Positions 46,806 to 57,999 of a stretch of 64,000 nucleotides of DNA are shown here, piece after piece. This DNA comes from Eucommia ulmoides. Taxonomy: Eukaryota > Streptophyta > Magnoliopsida > Garryales > Eucommiaceae. A program made the position numbers and the translations under genes. The notes under the pieces are model-generated. The model was not told the origin of the DNA. It did no database searches and was given only the letters and a program-made list of their open reading frames with translations. Positions within the stretch are counted from its first letter, which is position 1, and every line of letters begins with the position of its first letter. The stretch is taken from contig CM028335.1 in assembly GCA_016647705.1 (NCBI GenBank), positions 14,529,905 through 14,593,904 on the forward strand. The letters are read 5' to 3'.

Positions 46806-47580
46806 CACTTCCTGTCATTTCAACAAATATTAAAGATATCCCTTGTCACTTTTATAATACTTAAAACACCCCTTCTTATTTCAGTTTGGTCAACCAAGAC
46901 ATTTTCCATCACATTTTATTGACAAAAATACCCTTACAACATAGTAATTTTTTTATTGTTTATTTCATATTTTTTAATTTTTATTTTCTATTGTCTAGCC
47001 GTCTATTTTATATTTTTAGTTTTCTATTTTATTCTTTATTTCTATTTTATTCTTTATTTTTATTTTATTTGTTTATTTTTTTTGTATGATATTCGTAGAA
47101 AATTAAAAAGGATCAAAAGTAATAACCTGGAAACAAATTGCAAAAAATAAACAAAAATAAAAATTTGAAAACTATGATTTGAAAAATAAAAATAAAAAAC
47201 AAAAAAATAAAAAACAAAAAAATTATTTTTTCATTTTTATTTTTAAGTTTTAAATTTTTTTTTTCTTTTATTTATGTTTTTTTCTACTTTTTCTACTTTT
47301 GAGTTTTAATTTTTATAAACACCATATATAAAAAAAATAAAGAAATAAAAATAAAACCAATAAAATAGAAAATAACAAAAGTAAAAAAATATAAAAATAT
47401 AAAAATTGAAAAAAAAAACAAGAGAGAAAGAGAGAGTAGAAAATAGAAAATAAAAATAAAAGAATATGAAAAAATAAGTTATGAGGGTATTTTTGTCAAT
47501 AAAAAATGATAAATAGTGTTTGAGGTATTACGAAAATGACAAAAAGTGATGTTGGTATTAGTTAAAATGACAGGGAGTGA
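46806..47580. mobile_element. Foldback element with T-rich / A-rich halves
   Basis: The left arm CACTTCCTGTCATTTCAAC and ...TTGACAAAAATACCCTTAC (about 46806-46940) is the inverse of the right arm GTATTTTTGTCAATAAAAAA and ...AATGACAGGGAGTG (about 47485-47580). Between them the plus strand is almost pure T-rich, then A-rich, so a transcript would fold into one long hairpin. The start of a similar element lies at 63600-64000. Confidence 0.65.
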
Positions 47581-48219
47581 CTCAGTTTATTTGTTGATAG
47601 TTCCAATATCTAAGTCCTTGCATTTAATCTAATGACCGAAAACTTCTCCTACAATCTTTTAATTTGGACCCTTGAATATCTAATATAACGGTTCAAAATA
47701 TCTAAAATATAAAATATCTCAGTATAACATGATTGTTGGTGACTTCAATTTGTTGAATTGTCTATTTTGCCACCCTTCTCATTGTTTTTAGGAAAAAAAT
47801 GTAAAAATAATAATAAATTGCCCATCTTGACTGTCTATTAAAAAAATTGAATTGGAATATTTCAATGATGTTGAAATTAATATCAAGAAAATAGATTTAA
47901 ATTAAAAGCAACCATAATGAATCACATCATATATTAATAGGATGAATTCCTCTTGAATTAAAATCTCAACCTCCCCCTCATTGAAATGCATGCAAAGCAT
48001 TTAAGTGATTTTTATTCACATTCGCAGATATTATTATTATCATCATGAGGGTCTGAGTTTCTTGAATACTCTGATGAAGCATTGAAATGCCATTAAGAGA
48101 TAACCCAACCCAAGAGTCCTGAGAATGCCATTAACAACACATTAAATTGCCCAATATACATATTTTAACCCCCCTTATTTACTAAATCACACTTTGCACC
48201 CCTAAATTTTATTCCTTCA
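47581..48219. other. AT-rich spacer
   Basis: No gene. From about 48170 a TTTGCACCCCTAAATTTTA stretch may be the left end of a MITE whose inverse lies near 50760-50830. Confidence 0.45.
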
Positions 48220-48230
48220 TATTTGTACCC

Positions 48231-48416
48231 CTTATGGAGCCTTGGCGTAGCGGTAAAAGTTGTCGCCATGTGACCTGGAGGTCATAGGTTCGAGTCGTGA
48301 AAACAAGCTATTACAAAAAAGTAAGGTAAGGTTGCGTACAATAGACCTAAGTGGTCCAATAATTCCCTGCACCCCGAGCATAGTGGGAGTTTTGTAGTAC
48401 CAGGCTGCCTTTTTTT
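48231..48416 (+). mobile_element. Au-like tRNA-derived SINE
   Basis: GGAGCCTTGGCGTAGCGGTA contains an A-box. GGTTCGAGTCGTG is a strong B-box. The body has GGTAAGGTTGCGTACAATA, and the 3' part ends in a T run. It is flanked by an 11-bp duplication TATTTGTACCC at 48220-48230 and 48417-48427. Sequence and layout match the Au SINE family of plants as I know it. The well-kept boxes and perfect duplication suggest a fairly recent insertion. Confidence 0.85.
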
Positions 48417-48427
48417 TATTTGTACCC

Positions 48428-49204
48428 TCTATGATTTGCTATTTGCGTGTAACCCCATGTCGTTGAGATGATCAATATTTGTATTTTTCAGAATTGATTT
48501 GTAGATTTCAATTTTGAAAATGGTGATTCAATTGATGTTTACAAAAGAATAGTTAATTTCAACTTGATTTTTAACGTAAGACCTGATATTTCATTTTTTT
48601 CAACGAAGTTTAGTTGATTTCAATTTTGAATATGGATTTTGTCTGATTTTAACTTCGAATTCGTTGAAAATCAACACAAGACACACATGCAAGTTGAAAT
48701 CAATCAAACACCATATTCATAATTAAAGCCAACTATACTAAAAATACCTAATTCAAGTTGTAATCAAACAAATATTGTATTAAGGTTAAAATGAAATAAA
48801 TTACATTGAAATCCAAACACAAAAACTGTATATTCATGTTATAATCTATTATATTACATTGAAAATCAACTGAACCACTATATTCAAAGTTGAAGTCAAC
48901 AAATAACTCCAAAAAAACACGAATATAAATTTTAACTTGATGTCTTTTTATCCGAATAATTTTTTGTGTGAATTTTTAATTTTTAGATGATGAAATTATT
49001 ACACACTTAAAGATGACAACACACCTTTGTTGGCATTAATATTAATATCTAAATGTCAGAACACATTGTTTGGAAAGAATACAGAGAAAATAATGGTGAT
49101 TATGAGGGGCATTTTTGCCATAGCTAGTGGAAATCTAAAGATAAAAGAACCACAAAATTCACATGGGACTAGATTTTGGACCTAATAGAAAGACTCTAAC
49201 TTCA
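48428..49204. other. AT-rich spacer
   Basis: No gene; several loosely repeated GAAATCAAC / GTTGAAATC stretches at 48500-48900. Confidence 0.45.
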
Positions 49205-50690
49205 GAGGTGTTAATTCAGTTGATAAAGAGACGTGCCTCATTTCCTTGTCAATTAGGATTCACCAAGCACATAATCAATTAGGGGCGTGCACGGGTCGGG
49301 TAGCCCAAAATTTGGGCCAACCCGCCACCCGACTCGATCTTGTCGGATGTAAAAAAATCAAACCCGTTATCCGACCGTGAGACTGTATAATCCGACCATT
49401 TTCGGGTCTTTGGGTGCCGGGTGGTTACAGGCGGGTTGATGGTCGGGTTTGGGGTTTGGTATTGGTTTGGGTGATGATTTGGGTTGGACGGGTATACCAA
49501 TACGGGTTGAAGAAGAAGATAGAACAAGAAGAACAAGACACTAAACAAGAACAAGATATACCAATACGGGTTGATTCTTCATAGCATAATCACGGAAACA
49601 CTAACTGAAACCAAATTCGAAAACCCTAATTCGTACAGAATCAAAATCGCAGAAAAAACAAATCGAAGAACCAACAAATCGAACAAATAGAAGAACTCAC
49701 CGAAGATTAACCATGGAGTCCCGTGTACTGAAGATTTACGAAGCAACGAAGACAAATCAACCAAGGGAATTGAAGATTTTGGAACTGGCGATGTGCAAAT
49801 CGAAGCGTCGTCGATGGATTTTGGAGGTTGGAGACTTGGAGTTAATAAGAGCATTGAGAGGAGAAACGAATTGATGGAGCGCCACTTAGGTTTTCAAGTC
49901 AACGATGGAGGAGAGCCTGGCACCTCTGGATTCATGAAATGAATCTATGGATTTGGAGGCTGGCTGAGTAAATGAGAGGAGAGGAGAGGACTCAAATGAA
50001 TGAAGCAGTCGCTCCTATGAAAACATGAAACCCTAGTACGTGAAGTAGAGACTATTTATTAGGTGGATGTCAGTCGGGTCGGGTCGGGTGTATTGCGGGT
50101 AAGGGAAAATAAAACCAACAATCGACTGTGAGACTGTAGTTTTCGAATCGGGTGTTACCCGATCTGAACAAAAAGATCAGTAGGCCCGAAGATTTTGGGC
50201 CAGGCCCGGTAGATTTGTTCGGGCGGGCCGAGCCATCAGATTATTTGCATAGGCCTATAATCAATTAACTCTCTCTCTTTCTCTCATGCGGTTGAATTGT
50301 TCAGTGCGTGGTTGGGCACACGGATGCTCTTTATTATCAATTCGAAAAGTCACAGACCTTATTTTCAAAGAGGAATCACCGAAGGGAACTGGCCTCTGGA
50401 GACATGGTCTTATTCAGAGAGGGAATAAATGTGACTAAGACTCAGATTTCAGGATTGAATCATGCGATGAATTGTACTCGCCTTGTAACCACTCTTTTTC
50501 ATTTCATGACTCTCCTGGAGAGCACTGCAGAAATTAAATCTTGATTTTAATCATGAATGACCATGCCGATGTAAGGGAGTGTGCCATTAATATTATCCGA
50601 ACAAGCGATTAATTTAAGATCGTCTGGAAAGATGACTAGTTGAGGTGCTCGTAAACTGGACCGGACACAACTTATCTTATTTTCTGGCGA
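49205..50690 (+). mobile_element. tRNA-derived SINE, family 1, copy 3, interrupted
   Basis: The head (GTTAATTCAGTTGATAAAGA, CTTGTCAATTAGGATTC) lies at 49205-49262. The tail (GTAAGGGAGTGTGCC, GACTAGTTGAGGTGCTCGTA, GGACCGGACACAACTTATC) lies at 50560-50680. The DNA between comprises a hAT-like element (49280-50257) and about 240 bp of other sequence. The head and tail match copies 1 and 2 in order. Confidence 0.65.
49280..50257. mobile_element. hAT-like non-autonomous element, 978 bp
   Basis: Perfect 8-bp duplications TAATCAAT at 49272-49279 and 50258-50265 frame ends TAGGGGCGTGCA and TGCATAGGCCTA, which are inverted relatives. Eight-bp duplication and TAGGG-type ends are hAT traits. The subterminal parts are rich in GGGTCGGG/GGCGGG. 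The interior (about 49500-50040) has gene-like composition, and minus-strand frames give no recognisable domain. No transposase. Confidence 0.8.
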
Positions 50691-51079
50691 GACATTGACA
50701 AGAGTTTATCCTTTGGTCTTTTGTAATACAAAAATATAAAGAGTGCAATGTAATGCAATTAAAATTTAGGGGGTACAAAGTGAAACAAATTATAAGTTTC
50801 AAGTGTATAGAGTGTAATTTTTACTACCTTTTGTACTTAAAAAAAAAATTGGTGGAATTGAGATTCGAGTTGTTAAATAAGGGGAGGTTTTAAAAGGCAC
50901 CACCTCCTCCATCTTTAAAAATAAATAATGTTACATTTTCCCATGAAAGATTCTTCAATGCCCCATTAAACACACTACAAATTTATCTTTAAGATTTTGC
51001 CAGAATCCTCTACCTCACGTGACTTGAGATCATGTCACATGACTCATATTCCCTCAAAACTCCTCTCATTTGGACAACT
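50691..51079. other. AT-rich spacer, possible MITE right end
   Basis: The region near 50730-50840 (ATTTAGGGGGTACAAAGTGA) is a loose inverse of 48180-48215, so an older MITE may span 48170-50840 with the SINEs inserted in it. No gene. Confidence 0.4.
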
Positions 51080-51660
51080 CCTCCGGACACCCCCTTATAA
51101 TTTGATAAATACATTAAGATAAGTATATATGTACACTCATTTTTTTAAAATGCACACCTTTTTATAAAATAAGAAAAATCAAAATTATTTTCAAAATTAC
51201 TTTTTTATCCCTTTTTAAAATAACCTCAAGCTTTGTTTAACCCATTAGTTTTCCCAAAATGCACCAACACCCCCTCCCACTGCTAGCCCCGCCGGCAACA
51301 TCCCACTCCCTCCCTACACCGATTGGCTTCATCCCAATTCCCGGTAGGGGGGAGGAGAGAAAGAGAAGAAGAAGATGTGGGAGGAAGGAAGGAGTGTTAG
51401 TGAGTTAGAGAAGAGGGCAAAAGGAAAAAGTCGTTGGTGATGGCGGTCGGTGACAACAATGGTACTCATAGATATGAAGGAGGAGCAAGAAGGGTTGAAA
51501 GTATTCAAACTAAAAAATTAAAAGATTATATGTGCTAATAATTAAGGGTAAGATAGTAACTGAATTTTAAAAATTATTTATTTTTTCTAAGGATTCTATA
51601 TTAAGGAAAAACAAAAAAAGACTATACATTTAGAAACACCCATACCTTAAACATCCCTGG
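51080..51660. mobile_element. Possible foldback element with C-rich/GA core
   Basis: The outer parts are loosely inverted (GACACCCCC...ATACATTAAGATAAGTATAT against ATATTAAGGAAAAACA...AACACCCATACC). The core at 51265-51430 holds CCACTGCTAGCCCCGCCGGC and GGAGGAGAGAAAGAGAAGAA. Layout resembles 27600-28365. No gene. Confidence 0.3.
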
Positions 51661-52305
51661 CCGGAATTATACCCACAAAAATATTATATTATCCCTCCTT
51701 ATTCTCTATTCTACGTTTTGTTTTGTTGTTATATTTTATTTTCAATTTTTTGGGTTTTGTTATATTTGTTGTTGTTCCTTTTCTATTTCTTCTTCTTTTT
51801 CTATTTTCTTTTTTTCTTTTTTCTTTTTTTTGTTGGCTATCTATTTTTCTTTTCTTTTTGTTTTTATTTGTTATTTACTAATTTATTTTTTTTTTCTTAA
51901 TCTCAATTTTCAATTTTTGTCTTTTAGGCGTGTTATAAAGCCCATCCTTTGTTTTTTTATTTTTTATTTTCCGTTTTTTGTTTTATTTTTTTCTTCTTTG
52001 TTTTGAATTTCATTTTTTATTTTTCCTTTTGTTTTTAATATTTTTTTTATGTTTTTGTCTTTATTCTATTTTTATTTTCTTTTTTCTCTTTGTTTTCTAG
52101 TTCTTTAATTTTGACTTTTTCTTTTTTAATTTCTATTAAAAACATTACAAATAAATAAAAATAAAATAACGAATTTAAAGGACAAGGAACAAAAAAATAA
52201 TAGAAAACATGAGACAGAGAGATTTTCTAATTTTTCTTTTTCATTTTGTGAACCCAAATTGGTCACACCTACGAAAATAAAAAGAGCGAAAAAAATATAA
52301 GACTC

Positions 52306-52346
<41 letters not shown>

Positions 52347-52389
52347 CTTGTTCGGTGTCACCAAATAGAAAAGTTACCGGGTTAATTTT
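51661..52389. repeat. T-rich then A-rich low-complexity hairpin region
   Basis: 51700-52130 is almost uninterrupted T-rich with G/C interruptions. 52140-52344 is A-rich and ends in a run of about 30 A. Composition alone would fold it into a hairpin, as at 46806. The Phe/Leu-rich frames are artefacts. Confidence 0.6.
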
Positions 52390-53656
52390 GGGGATAATTC
52401 CATATACACCCCACTAACTTTCAAAATTATCACAGCAACCCCCTGCCGGAGCAATTTTTATTAAATGAACCATTTTGTCCTTACTAATTCAGAATAGAAA
52501 AATAATAAAATAACTAAAATTAATGAATGACCAAATTGCCCTCTTTTTTTCTTTTTCTTTTTCTTTTTCCTTCATCTTCAATCCCCACAATCAACGATCT
52601 CTGCTATGGCCCCAGCCCTAGCTCCGTGCTCCATCACCAATCGTCGTTCAACCTTTGATCGCCGTCTCCGTCCCTCAATCTTCGCTCAAATTGAGGTCTG
52701 ATAGCTATTACCAAATCGAAAATCCCGTCTTCGTCCCTCAATCGTCGTTCAACCTTCGATCGAAAATCGTAATCGCAACCCTCAATCGAATGTGGTGGTC
52801 GGCGATGGCAGGGAATGGAATGATCCCATGCTTCTTTTTTTCTTTTTTTGTTCTTTCTTTTCTCTATGTCTTTGTTTGCAGACAAACAAAGACCACAAAA
52901 AGGGGTTAGGGCTCCAAACAGTGGCCGCCCTATCTCCTTGTGGTGGTGGTGGACCGGTGGTGGACTAGCGGGGAATTTGGGGAAGAGGAAGATGAAGAAA
53001 GCCCACAAGGCCATTGGGACCTACAGGGGAGTTCTTCCGACGGAGGGACGAGTGAAGAAAGCACCTGATGTTGTCGAACCCTAGGTTCCTCTGCTCGCAT
53101 TGTCCGTTCCTCTATTATGAAATTAGGTCTGTTTGAGAGCCGTTCATGCTTTTGTTTTGGGTCTGTTTTGAGTTATTCGATCTATTTTGAGTGATTGCTT
53201 TGGTGCTCTGAAATTGAATGTAATTATGAAACTACAATAAATTCTTGTTTTGAGTTATTTGATCTCTCGTGGTAGGCGGCAAGTATGGTGTTCGATGGTG
53301 GTGTCTTTGGTGACGGCGGTGGAAATGATCCTTGGTGGTGGTGGTGATGATTTGAGGAAGATGAAACGGTAGAGGTAGAGAAAATTCTAGGGCCTTAATT
53401 ACAATAGGTACCCTGAATGTTTTATGAAATGTTATTTTAAACTATTATACTTTTTTAATACAGGGTAATTTGATCTTTTTACTTGGTCAACAATTAAAAA
53501 ATTGACTTTCAAAGGGCATTTTCGAAATCAAAAATGATCTGGGGGTCTCAATGATCTTTGATCAAATAATTTAAGGGTATCTCATGTAGTTTTAAAAATT
53601 GAAGAGATTCTCGTGGTCACGGTCAATAATTAAGGGGGTGTAAGGAGAATTATCCC
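52390..53656. mobile_element. MULE-like element, 1.27 kb, with gene-like core
   Basis: Inverted ends GGGGATAATTCCATATACAC and, inverse of the right end, GGGATAATTCTCCTTACACC. Flanks GTTAATTTT (52381-52389) and GTTAATTAA (53657-53665) agree at 7 of 9 positions, a 9-bp duplication of Mutator type. The core (52600-53400) has balanced, codon-like composition with overlapping frames on both strands (for example an end reading GRVKKAPDVVEP at about 53047-53082). None was identified, so a captured host fragment is inferred only. Confidence 0.6.
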
Positions 53657-53802
53657 GTTAATTAATTGTCCATAAAATATGATGTCAATAAATTTTAAAA
53701 TTATGATATAATTAAATTGAAAAGATAAAAGATCTCTCGTATAGGAAATGTCTTGTCCAAACCATAGGTATGGCAGGGAGTGTCTTGTCCAAACCAACCA
53801 CA
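53657..53802. other. Spacer with a short direct repeat
   Basis: GTCTTGTCCAAACCA occurs at about 53749 and 53782. No gene. Confidence 0.5.
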
Positions 53803-54228
53803 GGGCTATGTTTTGTTCAGAGTGGAAAAGGAAAAATAAAAGAGAGATGAAAAAGAGGGAAAAAATTATTTAAAAAAATTATTCATTAAGAAAGGAAAAT
53901 AATTTTTTTCTGTGTTTTTTGGTTAGTAAAAAAATTAAAAAATTATAATTCACTTAATTTACTATATTACTCTTATATATTACAAAAATAAATTAAAAAT
54001 TATATTATCAATAGTATAATTATAATTTTATCTATTTTCCTTCACTTTTCTTCATTTTTTTCCTAAATTTGTATGAAAAAAAAATTACTTCAAAAAATGA
54101 TCATTTTCCTTGCTATTTTATTTTTCCTCTCATTTTCCATCCATACAAACATTTTTTTTTTCATTTTCTATCCTATTTTCCTTTTTATTTTCTTTTCCAT
54201 CCATTTTTCACTCAACCAAATGCACATT
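53803..54228. mobile_element. MITE family 3, left member of a tandem pair
   Basis: Ends ATGTTTTGTTCAGAGTGGAA and TTTTTCACTCAACCAAATGC are loose inverted copies. The interior shares AATTATAATTTTATCTATTTTC-type blocks with its right neighbour (first 20 bases compared). Confidence 0.5.
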
Positions 54229-54230
54229 AA

Positions 54231-54629
54231 AGGTATGTTTGGTTGGAAATATAGAAAAAAAAAAGAAAATGAGAGAATAATATTTTTATCCATTATGAAA
54301 AGAAAATTATTTTCTCCAATGTTATTTAATTAGAAAAAAAAAATGAAGAAAAAAAAATTTACTATTTTACCCTCGTATACTACAAACATAAATTAAAAAT
54401 TCTATTATCAAAGGTATAATTGTAATTTTATTTATTTTTCATTAGTTCCCTCCATTTTCGTCCCAAATTTGTGAGGGAAAAAAATTACTTCAAAAATTGT
54501 ACATTTTTCATGTTATTTTCTTTTTCCTTTTATTTTCTATCCTTACCAAACAATTTTTTATTTTCATTTTTCATCTTACTTTCCTTTCTATTTTATTTTT
54601 CATTCATTTTTCACCCAACCAAACAGTGT
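54231..54629. mobile_element. MITE family 3, right member of a tandem pair
   Basis: TATGTTTGGTTGGAAATATA at the left and TTTTTCACCCAACCAAACAG at the right are inverted relatives, about 400 bp apart. It runs parallel to the element immediately to its left (TACAAA.ATAAATTAAAAAT, TATTATCAA..GTATAAT in the same order). Non-coding. Confidence 0.6.
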
Positions 54630-56335
54630 TCTCCACATATTGTTTAGGGGGGTAAATCGGTCACAATAAATTGCAAGCCTTTGGGCCTGGTGTGAAACCA
54701 GGGCACATGTTGCTTGCTTGACCCAAGTCTTAGGCCCCGAGGAAGAGGGCAATGTAATTGAAGTTTGGGTCAATGACCGATTTTATATCATTATACACTA
54801 TTGATTTTTCTCAATTCTTTCCTTTGATTTTTATCATTAAATTTTTAAAGTGACAAATCAGAGAATCCAATTACAACGCGCCACCTGAGTTGGGTGCATA
54901 TCGCAATTCAATTAGAATCGTTTAAATAAGACTCTGACTTTGAACAAAATTATATTTTTCAAACTCGAACATAAATAAACCCCCAAATTTTGAAATGTAG
55001 TTTTGGAATTGAAGGTTTATTCGTTGACCAAATTTCTATCAAGAATTGTCGCATTTCAGTCTCCTAACGAAATAATTGGAGTATTTTGTAGGGCAAAATC
55101 ATTAAATTTTTCAATCTGACAAGTCATGGGATCCAAATTTGAGTTGGATACACATCACTATTTCCGTTATCATCATTTTAAAGTACATTAAGATCAGATT
55201 GCAACATTCAACAAAGTCTAATTTTCCAAGCTTGATTGGGGGGGGGGGGGGGGGGAATTCCCACCCAATAAGCCTCCTAAACATAACTCTTGAACTTGTC
55301 TAATTATGTCCAAGATTGAGAATAAAACAACCAGTGAATTGGTTCAACCCAACAAGGTTATCTTTGGATGGGCCACCCAATCCATCAGGGCGTCTGTCGT
55401 AACAAGCCTAGACCTAGGCCGGCGAAGGACATAGTCGGGCAATAACTTGTCACTCCTCCGTGATCGGCCCATTATGGCCATTCAGCCCAATAATGCAGTA
55501 ACATGGGAGAAGTGGAGAAGATTACCAACTACCCACCCGCATAAGGCGTGAAATCTGGGGGTTCAACGAAGGAAAAAAAAGTATAACTGCAAGGGTAATT
55601 CATATGATTCAAACAACTACTACACTTATCTTTCCTCTCAGAACATATTGATTCAATCTCATGCCACAGGTTCTTCGGCTGACATCACACCGATGCCATC
55701 TCAGCCTTTGGTGTTGCAGGTTAACAGGTTGTTGCGAGTAGATTTGCTCTACATCAATGGTTTAGGACAATTGTCAATAATTCAAGGGGTACACAAGAAT
55801 GAAAAGTTAGGGTTGCCATTAACTCCCCTAAATTGATGTTTTAAAGTTTGATGGAAACACATAATAGTTGATATTAAATGAAAAAAAAAAAAAAAAAAAG
55901 GTTAAATTTGGTAATTGAAAAGAGAACTTTTGGGGAAAATATTACAATCGAATAAGATTTTGGCTAAATTAGGGCATCATATGTGCACATGCCCTGCTTT
56001 TAATTTTCTTTTTCTTTTTTTTTTTGTTTTGCCCTCATTATTTGACATTAGACTGCCAACTACTGATATAATTGCAAATACATATTTTACGGTTGAAGTG
56101 TAAATGAAGACATGGGGTTTGAATAGTACCTTGTTTGGCAGCAAGACAAAGTACATGAGAGAATCAGTTTTCAATGTTCTCAAAAATGAGGTCAAGAACA
56201 AGAACAGCTTTGTCTTTCAGCATCAATGGAGTAGTTCTTTTGAATTCACGAACACTGCATTATTCAACTGTCAAAAAGACAATTTCCATGAATCAACTAC
56301 CAAAAATAAAAAATAAATAAAAAGTTGAAGATTTA
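54630..56335. other. Spacer, no gene recognised
   Basis: Contains 18 consecutive G at 55238-55255 and a more GC-balanced stretch at 55380-55560 (for example AGACCTAGGCCGGCGAAGGA) that may be a worn LTR or element fragment. A 62-codon frame at 55648-55836 has no recognisable feature. Mild repetition between 54850 and 55230 (ATCATTAAATTTTT...TGACAA) suggests an old duplication. Confidence 0.5.
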
Positions 56336-56793
56336 GGCCCGGTTTTGGTTACTGTTTTTGTTCCCTTATTCCTGTTTCTGCTCTCGTTGGAATTAATGTA
56401 TTCTTATTTCTGCTTTTTTTGGAATTAATGTATAGAAACACGTTTTCGTTCCCAAAATTTTGGAAGTAATTTGGAACTATTTCTTAAATTCCTTAAGAAT
56501 CTGAGAAACAAAAAAATGTCGATTCCTATTCACTCCCACAAAACTATTCCCACTACCACTCTGTTAGCCACCACCACCCCGGCTACTATACATTTAAAGA
56601 AAAGAAAAAAAAGAACAAATATTGCAACCAAACGTATTTCTTATTTCTATTCTCATAAATTAAAAGAAACAATTTCAAGACAATGGTCGTTACCAAACAT
56701 GTTTTTATTTCCATAATACTCCAGAACGGAAACAGAATTCTCATCTCATCCCAGTTTAGAAGTAGAAATAGAAAAATTAACCAAACGCCACCT
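56336..56793. mobile_element. MITE, PIF/Harbinger-like, 458 bp
   Basis: Ends GGCCCGGTTTTGGTTACTG and AATTAACCAAACGCCACC, flanked by TTA on both sides (TTTA can be read on both). Contains CACTACCACTCTGTTAGCCA near the centre, the counterpart, inverted, of the GGTGG-rich core in the copy at 62400. Confidence 0.75.
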
Positions 56794-57149
56794 TTAAGGC
56801 TTGTTTGGAGATCATGAAAATAAATAAATAAATCGGAGTGCTGGAGACATACCCTTTCTCCGGTAGAAACGACCAACTCCGCTCTGTGGCGGTGAATCAA
56901 ACCACCCTTCCCTGTTTCGAGACCAACATCAGTGGTTCAACAAGAAAGATCTGACCTAAGAGAATAAAGGTTAAACGCAAAAAATCCGACCCACCGTTTG
57001 CGGAATATAATCAGAACCAAATACTCCTACATAACATATATAAAGCTCTTGCAGCCATAAACAATGTGCATGTAGTCGTTTGATCTTTCTAGGGTCATCG
57101 TCCCTAATTCTCTTGGCAAGTTTGGTTAGATTTACCTCGCCCTCACCTT
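56794..57149. other. Spacer, no gene recognised
   Basis: Balanced composition at 56840-57120 but no identifiable frame. Confidence 0.5.
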
Positions 57150-57645
57150 CCACTTAAATTAAATCATATTTTCTAACTGATGTCTTTTCTATACACATGT
57201 CGATCTTAAACAATTTTGTCTCATCTTATCCTCAATGGGTGTTAGTAACATCACTCAGAGTACCTCATTCTTAATTTTAACAATTTTTTGTCTTACCACT
57301 CAACCATCTTAACATATGAAATTATTAGTTTTATTGCACTTTTATAGAATTCACTTTTAATTTCAACAGTATCTTACGATTAAATGTCACCCAACTGCAA
57401 ATTTTCAATTTAACTAACATTCCTTGATGTTATGTGTAATGCCTCCTCAATTTCCTCGTTGTCTTGAATCATAAAACCTAAATATCTAAAATGATCAACC
57501 CAGGGAATCACCTGAGCTCTAACGTTACCATATCCTCATCTCTCCAATATTGCTAAAACTACAATGCATTTATTCTGTCTTTTACTTCTACTGATCTTTA
57601 AACTTTGGGCTTGGACTTCTCTCCAAAGTTCAAACTTTATTGGAA
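57150..57645 (-). pseudogene. RTE-type LINE fragment (RT C-terminal part)
   Basis: On the minus strand, with several stops and shifts, it reads SLKISRSKRQNK, VDHFRYLGFMIQDNEEIEEA, then SEFYKSAIKLIISY. These parallel, in the same order, CLKVSRSKTKYM, YHFRYLSSMIQSNGKIEND and KLYETTIRLAFLYGSECW of the LINE at 20979-25345. Only the region after the RT catalytic box remains. It lies beyond the 3' end of the host gene. Confidence 0.65.
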
Positions 57646-57667
57646 AGAACTCTACTTCAACAACATT

Positions 57668-57996
57668 GCGCACGAAAGTTTTTAATTCTACAAGTTTCGT
57701 CTAGACATCATGGGTAAGAAAACCAACAAAGCACGTGCTTCTAACCCTGTCCACAAATCAAACAAGAGTTGTGATACTTGTGAACCCTGTCCAGTCAACT
57801 GTACAGTGATTTCTTCACAAATATGTTAGTAGCTTTCAACACCTCTTTGCGCACGAAAGTTTCTAATTCTACGACAAATTTCGTCTAGACATCATGGGTA
57901 AGAAAACCAACAAAGCATGTGCTTCTAACCCTGTCCACAAATCAAACAAGAGTTGTGATACTTGTGAACCCTGTCCAGTCAACTGTACAGTGATTT
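57668..57996. repeat. 181-bp tandem duplication, two near-identical copies
   Basis: Copies begin GCGCACGAAAGTTT at 57668 and 57849. About 147 bp are nearly identical (CATCATGGGTAAGAAAACCA, GTGATACTTGTGAACCCTGT, and so on), then the first copy has about 35 bp before the second starts. The high identity implies a recent event. No frame crosses both copies. Confidence 0.9.
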
Positions 57997-57999
57997 TGT

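Noticed and set aside
48231-48300. Possible tRNA gene from strong A and B boxes
   Set aside because: No cloverleaf arms close; the boxes belong to a SINE with target duplications.
51718-51900. Phe/Leu-rich frames resembling membrane proteins (also at 46886-47089 and 63628-63849)
   Set aside because: Produced by T-rich low-complexity DNA of foldback elements.
55380-55560. GC-balanced stretch as part of an LTR element
   Set aside because: No ends, domains or partner copy in the window.
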